Made by a program: the position numbers and the translations under genes
Shown here: piece by piece, positions 1 through 7,974 of the stretch
Layout of the letters: every line of letters begins with the position of its first letter
Position numbering within the stretch: the first letter of the stretch is position 1
Notes under the pieces: model-generated
The model's database searches: none
What the model was told of the DNA's origin: nothing
The model's input: the letters and a program-made list of their open reading frames with translations, nothing else
Source of the DNA: an uncultured Archangium sp.
GTDB lineage: Bacteria > Myxococcota > Myxococcia > Myxococcales > Myxococcaceae
Reading direction: 5' to 3'
Assembly (NCBI GenBank): GCA_946479335.1
Contig: CAMLFP010000138.1
Span: 1 to 12,639, forward strand
Length of the DNA: 12,639 nt

Positions 1-2
1 CC

Positions 3-1127
3 ATGCTCGCCCTGCCCCTGCTGGCTCTCGCGCTCTCCCAGACTCCCGCCCCCCTCGATTTCACCGACGAAGCGAAGCTGCTCTACCGCGTCGTCGCGTG
101 CGGCAATGACGCGCCGCTGCCCGACGGCATCGACGCGAAGGTGGTCGACGCGCACTGCAAGGAGCTCAACAAGCGCATCGAGAAGTACCGCGCCACGTGG
201 GTGAAGGAAGCGTCGCCCTTCATCCAGGCGCTCAAGCCCGCGGGCCTGCCCACCACCGTGGTGTACCCGTTCGGGGGCGGCGACCTCATCTCTGCGCTCA
301 CCACGTACCCGGAGGCCCGGGAGTTCAACACGCTCTCGCTGGAGCACGCTGGTGACCCGCGCCGCATCAAGGGCATCACGTCTGAGAAGCTCAAGACCTC
401 GCTGGCGCTCATCCGCCAGACGTCGGCGGGCCTGCTGACGGCCAACGACTCGAAGACCTCGAACCTGATGGCCGGCCAGCGCGGCGAGCTCCCCGGGCAG
501 CTGTGCTTCTTCCTCATCGCGCTCGCGGTGCACGGCTACGAGCCGGTCAGCCTGCGCTACGTGAAGCCCAACACCGACGGCACGCTGCGCTACCTGACGG
601 CCGAGGAGCTGGCGACGCTGGAGAAGAAGGAGGCGACGCTGCTCAACAAGGTGTGGGTCGCGCCTGATTTCTCGGAGGCCTTCGACAACCTCGAACTTGT
701 CGCCGTCAAGAAGGGCACCGGCGAGAAGATTACGCACCGTCACTTCGCGGAGAACCTCGACGATGACCACTTCGGCAAGGACGAGGGCCTCAAGAAGTAC
801 CTCGACTCGCGCGGCACCATCGTGGCGATGACCAAGGCCGCGAGCTACCTGCTGTGGCGCGACGCGTTCTCCACCATCCGCAATTTCCTGCTGAGCCACA
901 TGGTGTTCATGGTGAGCGACTCCACGGGCATTCCCCCGAAGTTCGCGACCGAGGCCGGCTTCACGCAGGAGACCTACGGCAAGTTCGCCGAGTCGTTCCT
1001 CGGCGCGAACCCCGACTACAACCGCGACTTCGTGAAGCTGTGGAAAGACGCGAAGCCGCTGCCCTTCCGCTACGGCTACCTCGACAAAAACCTCAGCAAG
1101 CACATGCTGATTACGAAGAAGAAGTGA
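3..1127 (+). CDS. Secreted conserved-type protein of unknown function
   Basis: The 374-residue product begins with a short hydrophobic stretch (MLALPLLALALSQTPA) that looks like a signal peptide, so export to the periplasm or envelope is likely. The start at position 3 gives this signal directly; an earlier start outside the window cannot be excluded. No catalytic motif is visible. Two stretches stand out: YPFGGGD at residues 88-94, and SDSTGIP at residues 305-311 after a 'RDAFSTIRNFLLSH' segment. From memory these resemble blocks in an uncharacterised envelope family with YPFSGPD-like and DDSGIP-like motifs, but this is recall, not a search. The C-terminus is basic (ITKKK). The stop overlaps the start of the following hydrolase gene (GTGA), so the two are probably cotranscribed and translationally coupled. 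Codon use matches the neighbours. The reading frame is confident; the function is unknown. Confidence 0.88.
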   Translation: MLALPLLALALSQTPAPLDFTDEAKLLYRVVACGNDAPLPDGIDAKVVDAHCKELNKRIEKYRATWVKEASPFIQALKPAGLPTTVVYPFGGGDLISALTTYPEAREFNTLSLEHAGDPRRIKGITSEKLKTSLALIRQTSAGLLTANDSKTSNLMAGQRGELPGQLCFFLIALAVHGYEPVSLRYVKPNTDGTLRYLTAEELATLEKKEATLLNKVWVAPDFSEAFDNLELVAVKKGTGEKITHRHFAENLDDDHFGKDEGLKKYLDSRGTIVAMTKAASYLLWRDAFSTIRNFLLSHMVFMVSDSTGIPPKFATEAGFTQETYGKFAESFLGANPDYNRDFVKLWKDAKPLPFRYGYLDKNLSKHMLITKKK

Positions 1128-1900
1128 CGGCGCTCCTGCTCATGCTGCTCGCGCAGGCCGACGGGGGCGCCGAGGCGCTCTCGCCCGCGCGCGCGAGCAT
1201 CGAGCGCACGAAGCCAGGCGAGTTCGTCGACGAGGTGTTGGACGACGGGCGCTACCTGCGCTTCGGCACCGAGAAGAACGGCCCGGTGCACGTGTGGAGC
1301 CCGAAGACCTTGAAGCGCGGCGCGCCCATCGTCATCTACCTCCACGGCTTCTACACCGACGTCGACACCGCGATGATGGAGCACCACCTCACCGCGCGGT
1401 TCCGCGACTCGGGGCGGCAGGCGCTCTTCATCATCCCGGAGACGCGCAGCGGCCCGCGCGACGAGTTGCTGTGGCCGGAGCTCCCCGCGCTGCTCAAGGA
1501 GGTCGAGAAGCGCACGCGGCTCAAGCTGCCCACCGGGCCCCTCGTGTTGGTCGGGCACTCCGGCGCGTACAAGGCCATCGCCGGCTGGCTGAAGGAGCCG
1601 CGCGTCACCCAGGTGCTGCTGGTCGACGGGCTGTACGCCAACGAGCGCGAGTTCGAGACGTGGCTCGACACGCCGGGCAACCAGCTGGTGCTGGTGAGCT
1701 TCGAGACGCGGCAGCGCACGCTGTGGCTGACGAAGAAGCGCGCCGCGGCGACGGTGGAGGTGCTGCCGTGGCTCTACGACGAGCTGCCCGCGGCCACCCG
1801 CAGCGCGCCGCTGGTGCACGTGCAGTCGGAGCGCCTGGAGCACATGGAGCTGGTGACCGACGGGCGCCTGCTGCCGTGGCTGCTGCACGCCTTCCGCTGA
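1124..1900 (+). CDS. Secreted alpha/beta-hydrolase-fold protein (probable serine esterase)
   Basis: This is a 258-residue product if translation begins at the GTG at 1124, whose TG is shared with the TGA stop of the preceding gene. That start yields a short hydrophobic signal-like N-terminus (TALLLMLLAQADGG); the longer open frame upstream only reads through the previous gene out of frame. Alpha/beta-hydrolase marks are an oxyanion-hole HGF at residues 74-76 after the strand PIVIYL, a nucleophile elbow G-H-S-G at 144-147 (Ser146), Asp168 in VDGLYAN, and His240 in LEHME near the C-terminus. These would form a Ser-Asp-His triad in the expected order. The substrate cannot be told; esterase, lipase or peptidase are all possible. 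The unusually short C-terminal part and exported location suggest an envelope hydrolase working with the upstream protein. The family call is firm; the specificity is open. Confidence 0.85.
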   Translation: MTALLLMLLAQADGGAEALSPARASIERTKPGEFVDEVLDDGRYLRFGTEKNGPVHVWSPKTLKRGAPIVIYLHGFYTDVDTAMMEHHLTARFRDSGRQALFIIPETRSGPRDELLWPELPALLKEVEKRTRLKLPTGPLVLVGHSGAYKAIAGWLKEPRVTQVLLVDGLYANEREFETWLDTPGNQLVLVSFETRQRTLWLTKKRAAATVEVLPWLYDELPAATRSAPLVHVQSERLEHMELVTDGRLLPWLLHAFR

Positions 1901-1943
1901 CCGGCTTGTAGAACCTGCGCGCATCCGCTGGAGTCAGTGCTTC

Positions 1944-1953
1944 GAGGAGGAGG
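1944..1953 (+). promoter_or_regulatory. Strong Shine-Dalgarno of the repeat-protein gene
   Basis: GAGGAGGAGG lies 5 nt before the ATG at 1959. It is the clearest ribosome binding site in the window and fixes the start of the large repeat protein. Confidence 0.75.
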
Positions 1954-1958
1954 CACGG

Positions 1959-4900
1959 ATGCGGCGATGGGCGCTTGGAGTGGTGGCGGTGGCATTGGTG
2001 GCGGTGGGTGGCTGGTGGTGGCTTCACGAGGGCGAGGGCGCGGCGAGCGGCGACGAGGCGCCGGCCTCCGCGAATGAAGGCGCGCTGCCCGCACCGCGCG
2101 CGTCGAAGTGGAGCGAGCCCATCGTGCAGCGCGGCTCGCGCACGCTGTCGGGCGTGGTGCTGCGCGACGGCCAGCCGGTCTCCGGAGCGGTGGTCACCGC
2201 GCTCGCGGCGCACGGCGACGACGTGCTGTCTGACCTCCCGTGCCAGTGCGACAACCACTGCGGGCAGAAGCTGCTGGCGTGCGGCTGCGCGGAGGCGTCG
2301 GGGCAACTGGTGGAGCTGGTCGGCGCGCGCACCGGCGAGAGCGTGCCGCTGGGCCGCGCGACGAGCGGCGACGACGGCACCTTCACCATCGAAGGCCTCG
2401 ACGACTCGCGGCTGACGTTGTGGGCTGATGCGCCGGGCGTCATCGGGTGGGCCACCGACCTCGCCAGCGACGCGCGCGACGTGAAGGTCCACGTGACGCC
2501 CGGCCGCACCATCAAGGGCAAGGTGACGACCAGCAAGGACACGCCCGCCAGCGGCGCGCTGGTCACCGCCATCTTCGCGGAGCAGAGCCGCTTCTTCGAG
2601 ACCACCACGCATGCCGACGGCACCTTCGAGCTGGGGCCGATGCCGAAGGGCAAATACGCGGTGGTGGCGATGCAGGAGGGGCTGCTGCCCGACCACGCGC
2701 AGGCCGACGAGGCGAACCGCGAGCTGGCGATGGAGCTGAGCGTGCCCCGCGCGTTGACCGGCACGGTGCTGCTCGATGGCCAACCGGTGGCGGCAGCGAA
2801 GGTGAAGCTCGAGGGCATGCACCGCAAGCGCACCGTCTTCACCGACGCGAACGGCGTCTTCCACCTCGAGCGGCTGCGGCCCGGCAAGTACGACCTGACC
2901 GCCGAAGGCTCCGGGGCGCTGGGCACGGTGAAGGCCGAGGTGAACAAGCGCGAAGACCGCGAGGGCGTGGTCATCGAGCTGGTGCGGGGCGTGCCGCTCG
3001 ACGGCGTGGTGGTCGACGAGCGCGGCGAGGCCGTGCCCGGGGTGAAGCTGACCATCGAGCGCACCGGCTCCGACTGGGCGCACGTGGAGTCGGACGCCGA
3101 AGGCCGCTTCCACCTCGACACCGTGCCCGAGGGACCGCGGGCGCTGGTGGCGCGCAAGCCCGGTTTTCTCTCCGACGAGGAGCTGACGGTGACCGGCGGC
3201 GGCGCGCCGGTGACGGTGACGCTGCGACACGCGGCGGTGCTCTCCGGCCGCGTGCAGACCGCTGACGGCGTGCTGGTGCCGGAGTTCAGCATCCGCGCGC
3301 GCCTCGCCGACGCAGGAACCCGCAGCCGCGACGCGTATGACGACTCCGACGGGGAGCGCCTGCCAGTCACCGTCGCCCGCGCCGACGTCGAGGACGGCGG
3401 CTTCTCGCTCGACCTCATGCCCGGCGAGTTCGAGGTCATGGTCAACCCCGAGAAGTTCATCACCGAGACGGTGACGCTGCGCGCGCCCGCCAGCGAGGTG
3501 GTCATCACCGTGCGCGCGGGCGGCTCCATTCGCGGCACGCTGGTCGACGCCGACAACGCACCGGTGACGGGCGCCTCGGTCTTCGCCTCGTTCGAGTCGT
3601 CGATGAAAGACGCGCGGACCGATGAAGCGGGCCAGTTCGAGCTCGCCGGCCTCGTCGCGGGGAAATGGAAGGTCACCGGCCGCCCGGAGTACGCGACGAA
3701 GCACATGTGGAGCGTGACCGCCGAGGTCGAGGTCTCGCTCGGGAAAGAGACGAGCCTCACGCTGCGGCCACCGGTGGGCGCGCCCATCGACGGCGTGGTG
3801 CTCGACGCCGCGGGCAACCCCGTGCGCGACGCGCGCGTCAGCGGCGTCGCCGTCGCAAACGACAAGGACGACAAGGACGACGACGAGGCGCCGCCCGCGA
3901 TGGAGATGACCTCCACTGACGAGGTCGGCGGCTTCCGCCTGCGCACGTTGCCAGCGGGCAGGGTCGAGCTCAGGGCGGGCACCAAAGACGCCAACAGCAA
4001 GCCGCTCACCATCACCGCGCCCGATGCGCACGTCATCCTCAAGCTCGAAGAAGGCACGACCCTCTCCGGGCGGGTGGTCGACGAAGCCGGCAAGCCGGTG
4101 AAGGAGTTCAAGGTGTCCGGGCGCCCGTTCGACACCGAGGACGGCCGCTTCAAGACGCGTTGGCGGGCCGGCAAGAAGCAGTCGTTGGCCATCGACGCCA
4201 TCGGCTTCGCGCAGCACATCTTCGACGTCGACGTGAACGAAGGCGCCAACGAGTTGGGCGACATCAAGCTCTCGCGCGGCCTGAAGCTGACGGGGTTGGT
4301 GTTCGACGAGAAGACGAAGGCGCCCATTGCCGGTGCGCTGGTCGACGTCTCCACGTCGCGGCCCGAGGGTGGCGTCTACTTGAGTGAGAGCCGCGGCGCG
4401 GTGCGCACCGACGCGCAGGGCCGCTACGCCATCGTCATCGACCCCGCCTCGACGTGGGCCGTCGCCACCCACGAAAACTACGTCCGAGGCATCGCGCAGA
4501 TCCCCTTCGGGGGCGCGACGGTCGACATCGCCCTGCGTGCTGGCGCGGAGGTGACCGTCTCGCTGGTCGACGCCCAGGGGCAGCCGGTGACCGACGGCCG
4601 GGTGTGGGCCGCCTCCCCGTCGAACACGAAGGAGTTCGACGCCGCGAAGCCGCCTGGCACCTGGGTCGCGAGGGCCTTCGCGCCCGGCGAGTGGGTGTTC
4701 CGCGCGCAGACGCGTGGCGACCGCATCGTCTTCGAGCGCGTCGTCGCGACGGTGGGTGAGGCGCCGCAGTCGCTGGTGCTCCACGAGCAGACCGGCGGCG
4801 TCGACATCGCCGTCTCCACCCCGACGCCGGTGAAGGTGATGCTGCTCACCGCAGGCCACGTCTCCGTCGCTGACTTCGAGGCGCGCATGATGGCGGGCGA

Positions 4901-5063
4901 CCTGACGCGCATCACCAACGGCGTCGCGAAGCACGTTCAGCCCGGCGCGTGGACCATCATCGCCACCGACGGAAAGCAGCTCGCGCTCCACCCCATCGAC
5001 GTCACCGCCAGCGGGCCCACCAGGGTGGAGTTCACGCCCACCTGGCAACCGATTCCACGCTGA
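1959..5063 (+). CDS. Membrane-anchored carboxypeptidase-regulatory-like multi-repeat protein
   Basis: The 1034-residue product begins with an uncleaved-looking signal anchor (residues 1-21, WALGVVAVALVAVGGWWW), then a low-complexity Ala/Glu linker. About ten repeats of a 70-100 residue beta-sandwich follow, each opening with a 'xLxGxVxDxxGxPVxGAxV' pattern, at roughly residues 61, 183, 264, 345, 426, 522, 608, 701, 776 and 863, with a weaker module near 947. Many contain 'TDxxGxFxLxxLxxGxY', typical of CarboxypepD_reg-like/SpaA-like domains. These fold like the carboxypeptidase accessory domain and usually act as surface stalks or adhesive scaffolds; no peptidase catalytic domain is present. 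The first repeat carries a five-cysteine insert at 95-110, and an acidic run (DKDDKDDDE, 635-643) sits in repeat seven. The gene has its own strong ribosome binding site, 58 bp after the hydrolase gene. Whether it ends up at the inner membrane or the surface is inference. Confidence 0.9.
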   Translation: MRRWALGVVAVALVAVGGWWWLHEGEGAASGDEAPASANEGALPAPRASKWSEPIVQRGSRTLSGVVLRDGQPVSGAVVTALAAHGDDVLSDLPCQCDNHCGQKLLACGCAEASGQLVELVGARTGESVPLGRATSGDDGTFTIEGLDDSRLTLWADAPGVIGWATDLASDARDVKVHVTPGRTIKGKVTTSKDTPASGALVTAIFAEQSRFFETTTHADGTFELGPMPKGKYAVVAMQEGLLPDHAQADEANRELAMELSVPRALTGTVLLDGQPVAAAKVKLEGMHRKRTVFTDANGVFHLERLRPGKYDLTAEGSGALGTVKAEVNKREDREGVVIELVRGVPLDGVVVDERGEAVPGVKLTIERTGSDWAHVESDAEGRFHLDTVPEGPRALVARKPGFLSDEELTVTGGGAPVTVTLRHAAVLSGRVQTADGVLVPEFSIRARLADAGTRSRDAYDDSDGERLPVTVARADVEDGGFSLDLMPGEFEVMVNPEKFITETVTLRAPASEVVITVRAGGSIRGTLVDADNAPVTGASVFASFESSMKDARTDEAGQFELAGLVAGKWKVTGRPEYATKHMWSVTAEVEVSLGKETSLTLRPPVGAPIDGVVLDAAGNPVRDARVSGVAVANDKDDKDDDEAPPAMEMTSTDEVGGFRLRTLPAGRVELRAGTKDANSKPLTITAPDAHVILKLEEGTTLSGRVVDEAGKPVKEFKVSGRPFDTEDGRFKTRWRAGKKQSLAIDAIGFAQHIFDVDVNEGANELGDIKLSRGLKLTGLVFDEKTKAPIAGALVDVSTSRPEGGVYLSESRGAVRTDAQGRYAIVIDPASTWAVATHENYVRGIAQIPFGGATVDIALRAGAEVTVSLVDAQGQPVTDGRVWAASPSNTKEFDAAKPPGTWVARAFAPGEWVFRAQTRGDRIVFERVVATVGEAPQSLVLHEQTGGVDIAVSTPTPVKVMLLTAGHVSVADFEARMMAGDLTRITNGVAKHVQPGAWTIIATDGKQLALHPIDVTASGPTRVEFTPTWQPIPR

Positions 5064-5115
5064 CCCCGGCGCACCACGCGCGCTGACGAAAGACGCGGGC
5101 GGCCCCCGCCGGGGT
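5063..5115. terminator. Possible hairpin after the repeat-protein gene
   Basis: ACCCCGGCG (5063-5071) is matched perfectly by CGCCGGGGT (5107-5115), a 9-bp GC stem beginning at the last base of the stop codon. A smaller GCGGG/CCCGC stem could form inside the 35-nt loop. There is no T-tract, so intrinsic termination is unproven; it may instead limit read-through or protect the 3' end. Confidence 0.35.
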
Positions 5116-5134
5116 GACGTAGATTGCCCCGGCC

Positions 5135-5935
5135 ATGAGAGCCGCCGCCGTCGCCCTGTCGCTGTGTCTGCTGCTGTCGGGTTGCCGCAAGAAGACCGCG
5201 CCCGAGTTCTACCGCCTCGACGGTGACTACTCGGTGCTCGTCTCGCGGGAGGGCGACGACGCCTACGGCACCCCGGAGCTCACCGCCATCATCGCCGGGC
5301 TGCAGGCCATCCCCTCCGACGCGGTGGAGCGCCCGCGCGCCGAGGCGCTGCTGGCGAAGATCGACGCCGAGGCCCAGCGCGTGAAGAAGGAGCGCGCCGA
5401 CACCGCCATCGCCGCGGTGCCCAAGCCCACGGTGAACCCCGACACGCTCTACGCGGGCCTGCAGCAGCAGCGCGTCGAAGAGGCCGCCCTCGCCGCGCAG
5501 GTGCTCGACGCCGGCGCCACCGCGAAGAAGCTCGAGCCGGTGAAGGGCATGAGCGAAGCCGACTTCGTGAAGCAGTTCGGCGAGTGCTTCGAGGCCGGCG
5601 GCACGGTCACCCTGCCTGACGGCAGCGACGCCAGCGCGCAGCGCCCGCGCGACCTCACCGCGTGCCAGGCGCGTTGGGGCGTCGCCGTCTGGGTCTTCGG
5701 CCCGAAGGGCCTCATCGGCCAGCTCGTGCAGAACAAAGCGTCGACCTCCTCGACGGAGACCAGGGTCCTCGACGCGGGTCGCCCCGCGCAGCCCGCGCCG
5801 CCGCCTGTCGTCGAGACCGGCATCGTCATCCCCGGGCGCCCGGCGGGAGGCACCACCACGCCCGCGCCCTCCGTCAATCAAGACGCGTACCTCAAAGACA
5901 CGCCGCCCCCGACGGTGACGCCGCCCGCCCCATGA
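5135..5935 (+). CDS. Outer-membrane-type lipoprotein, proline-rich C-terminus
   Basis: The 266-residue product has a type II signal peptide: basic start, hydrophobic core, and lipobox LLSG|C with Cys17 as the predicted lipidated residue, followed by RKK. The mature part has a short region with YRLDGDYSVLVSREGDDAYGTPEL, a helical Glu/Lys/Ala-rich segment around residues 65-130 that could be coiled coil, and two further cysteines (151 and 177) that might pair. The tail from about residue 215 is rich in Pro, Thr and Ala and is probably disordered. No known domain was recognised. Its stop overlaps the start of the next gene in an ATGA, pointing to translational coupling with the polytopic membrane protein downstream. 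The residues after Cys17 are not Asp, so an outer-membrane destination is plausible under the E. coli Lol rule; that rule may not hold in this lineage. Confidence 0.85.
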   Translation: MRAAAVALSLCLLLSGCRKKTAPEFYRLDGDYSVLVSREGDDAYGTPELTAIIAGLQAIPSDAVERPRAEALLAKIDAEAQRVKKERADTAIAAVPKPTVNPDTLYAGLQQQRVEEAALAAQVLDAGATAKKLEPVKGMSEADFVKQFGECFEAGGTVTLPDGSDASAQRPRDLTACQARWGVAVWVFGPKGLIGQLVQNKASTSSTETRVLDAGRPAQPAPPPVVETGIVIPGRPAGGTTTPAPSVNQDAYLKDTPPPTVTPPAP

Positions 5936-7971
5936 CGGACCTGCTGCTCAACAAGCACACCTTCGTTACGCGGTTCGGCTCCAGCGACCCACGCAACGCG
6001 GTGCTGACGCGCCTCCACGCGCTGGTGACGGCCGGGGCCGACGACGGCCTCGAGTGGCTGCAAGACCTGATGGACTGGCTCTTCGAGTCGGGCTCGGTGC
6101 CCGGCATGCAGGAGAACGAGTCGCCGCTCGACGCGCGCACGCGGCTGTTGATGACCTGCATCGAGGAGCTGCCCAGCTTCGCGAAGCGGCTGCGCGACAC
6201 CGGCTCGCGGGTGCTGTTCAACCACTCGGCGACGCACCTCTTCACCGACACCGGCATGCCGACGCACACCGCGTTCTGGCGCGAGCTCATCGACCGGTCG
6301 TCGCGGTGGCTGCTCCCGCCGCCGCCGGTGGGCCGCGAGCTGTCGCGCCTCGTCAGCCGCCTCTTTTCGTCTGACGAGCGCGCGGAGTGGCTGCTGCACA
6401 TGCCGCAGGCGACGCGCCGCAAGCTGACGGCCGCGCTGGGGCTCGACGAGGCGGCGCTGCGGGCGCTGGAGCCCGGGGTCCGCGACGCGCAGACGCTGCT
6501 GGCCACCCGCATCGCCACCCACGGCGTGAGCGACGACCTGCGGCGGCGTCTCCCGTCGCTGACGCTGGCGGCCTCGCCCTTCCTGGCGCTGCCCGACCAG
6601 GTGGCGCAGCTGCAGCGCGGGCAGCTCCAGCTGGCGCGCGTCGAGAAGACCATCGCCGCGGCGCACGCGGCCCTCACCGAGGTCACGCGCAGCCTCGACG
6701 ACACCGGCATCAGCATCGACCTCGTGTTCCGCCTCGAGTTGATGCGCCAGCTGCTGACCCGCCTGTCGCGGCTGCTCGCGCTGTCGTTCGGGCTCGAGGA
6801 GGCCAAGGAGCTGGCCGGGGTGCAGCTCGAGCGCGAGATCATCAAGGGCACCGTCGCCGACAACAGCCTCAGCGCGCTGGTGTCGTCGTCGACGCGGTTG
6901 TGGTCGCGGCGCATGGTGGAGCGCGCGGGCAGCAGCGGCGAGCACTACGTCACCCGCACCCGGAGCGAGCAGCGGGCGATGCTCCACGCGGCGGTCGGCG
7001 GCGGCATCATCACCGCGTTCAACGTGGTGACGAAGTTCTCCATCGGCGCCGCGCACCTCGCGCCCTTCTTCGACGCGCTGACGGTCAGCCTCAACTACGC
7101 GTGGGGCTTCGTGGCGATGCAGCTGCTGCACTTCACGCTGGCCACCAAGCAGCCGGCGATGACCGCGGCGACCATCGCGGGCGCCATCGAGGCGCAGCGC
7201 GACGCCACCGACCCCGACCTGTCGCGGCTGGTCGACCTCGTCACGCGCGCCAGCCGCACCCAGCTGGCGGCGCTGGCGGGCAACGTGTTCGGCGTCATCC
7301 CCTTCGCGTTCACCATCGCGCTGCTGTTCCACGCCATCACCGGCCGTCATGTGGTCGACACCGCATACGCAGAGAAGATCATCCGCATCCACCACCCGCT
7401 CTTCAGCGTCACCATCTTCTCCGCGGTGATGACGGGCGTGTGGCTGTGGGCGGCGAGCCTGATGGCGGGCGCGGTCGAGAACTACTTCGTGTTGCGCGAG
7501 CTCCCCGGCGCCATCGCCACCAACCGCACCCTGCGGCAGCAACTCGGCGTCAGCCGCGCGGCGCGGGTCTCACGCTTCCTCACCGAGCAGATTCAGGGGT
7601 TCGGCGGCAACGTGGGCTTCGGCTTCCTCCTGGGCTTCATGCCGCTGCTGTTCCAACTGGTGGGGCTGCCGCTCGAGGTGCGGCACGTCACCTTCGTGTC
7701 AGGTCAGCTGACCTACGCGCTGGTGAACGAGGGCGTGCAGGCCTTCACCCGCACCGACGTGCTGGTGGCGCTGATTTCGATACCCATGGTGGGCGCCATC
7801 AACTTCGGCGTCAGCTTCGCGTGCGCGCTGTTCATCGCCCTCCGAGCGCGCGGGCTGGGCCTGCGCGGGCAGCTGTCGTTGGCGCGCGCGGTCGGCAAGC
7901 GCTTCCTCACGCGCCCGCTGGAGTTCTTCGTCGCGCCGAAGAACGCCGTCGCCGAACCGGCCGCGCACTGA
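5932..7971 (+). CDS. Polytopic membrane protein of the 'site-specific recombinase' (SpecificRecomb/Gcr-like) family
   Basis: The ATG at 5932, overlapping the lipoprotein stop, gives 679 residues. The longer open frame upstream lies over the lipoprotein out of phase and is rejected. Residues 1-330 are soluble-looking and helical. A conserved core follows: GEHYVTRTRSEQ near 338, a Gly-rich hydrophobic stretch from 356, and HFTLATKQPAMTA at 400-412, which I recognise from proteins labelled 'site-specific recombinase' after Neisseria Gcr (Pfam SpecificRecomb, from memory). Hydrophobic segments lie near 356-404, 446-469, 489-518, 557-583 and 608-638, so the C-terminal half is an integral membrane domain. 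I see no arrangement resembling a serine- or tyrosine-recombinase catalytic centre. The recombinase label is therefore doubtful, and a membrane transport or envelope role fits the sequence better. The coupled upstream lipoprotein is a candidate partner. It ends 3 bp from the convergent LysR gene. Confidence 0.86.
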   Translation: MTDLLLNKHTFVTRFGSSDPRNAVLTRLHALVTAGADDGLEWLQDLMDWLFESGSVPGMQENESPLDARTRLLMTCIEELPSFAKRLRDTGSRVLFNHSATHLFTDTGMPTHTAFWRELIDRSSRWLLPPPPVGRELSRLVSRLFSSDERAEWLLHMPQATRRKLTAALGLDEAALRALEPGVRDAQTLLATRIATHGVSDDLRRRLPSLTLAASPFLALPDQVAQLQRGQLQLARVEKTIAAAHAALTEVTRSLDDTGISIDLVFRLELMRQLLTRLSRLLALSFGLEEAKELAGVQLEREIIKGTVADNSLSALVSSSTRLWSRRMVERAGSSGEHYVTRTRSEQRAMLHAAVGGGIITAFNVVTKFSIGAAHLAPFFDALTVSLNYAWGFVAMQLLHFTLATKQPAMTAATIAGAIEAQRDATDPDLSRLVDLVTRASRTQLAALAGNVFGVIPFAFTIALLFHAITGRHVVDTAYAEKIIRIHHPLFSVTIFSAVMTGVWLWAASLMAGAVENYFVLRELPGAIATNRTLRQQLGVSRAARVSRFLTEQIQGFGGNVGFGFLLGFMPLLFQLVGLPLEVRHVTFVSGQLTYALVNEGVQAFTRTDVLVALISIPMVGAINFGVSFACALFIALRARGLGLRGQLSLARAVGKRFLTRPLEFFVAPKNAVAEPAAH

Positions 7972-7974
7972 GCC

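Noticed and set aside
1605..5048. 1147-codon open frame on the minus strand opposite the stalk protein
   Set aside because: It is antisense to a gene with a clear signal anchor and regular domain repeats; its Arg/His/Gly-rich translation is the usual mirror of GC-rich coding DNA, where stops are rare.
1959..5063. Functional carboxypeptidase
   Set aside because: Only regulatory-like beta-sandwich domains are present; no HxxE...H zinc-binding catalytic domain of metallocarboxypeptidases was seen.
5662..5931. Early start for the Gcr-like protein inside the lipoprotein gene
   Set aside because: The extra 90 residues are an out-of-phase reading of the lipoprotein; the ATG at 5932 sits in a typical ATGA overlap.
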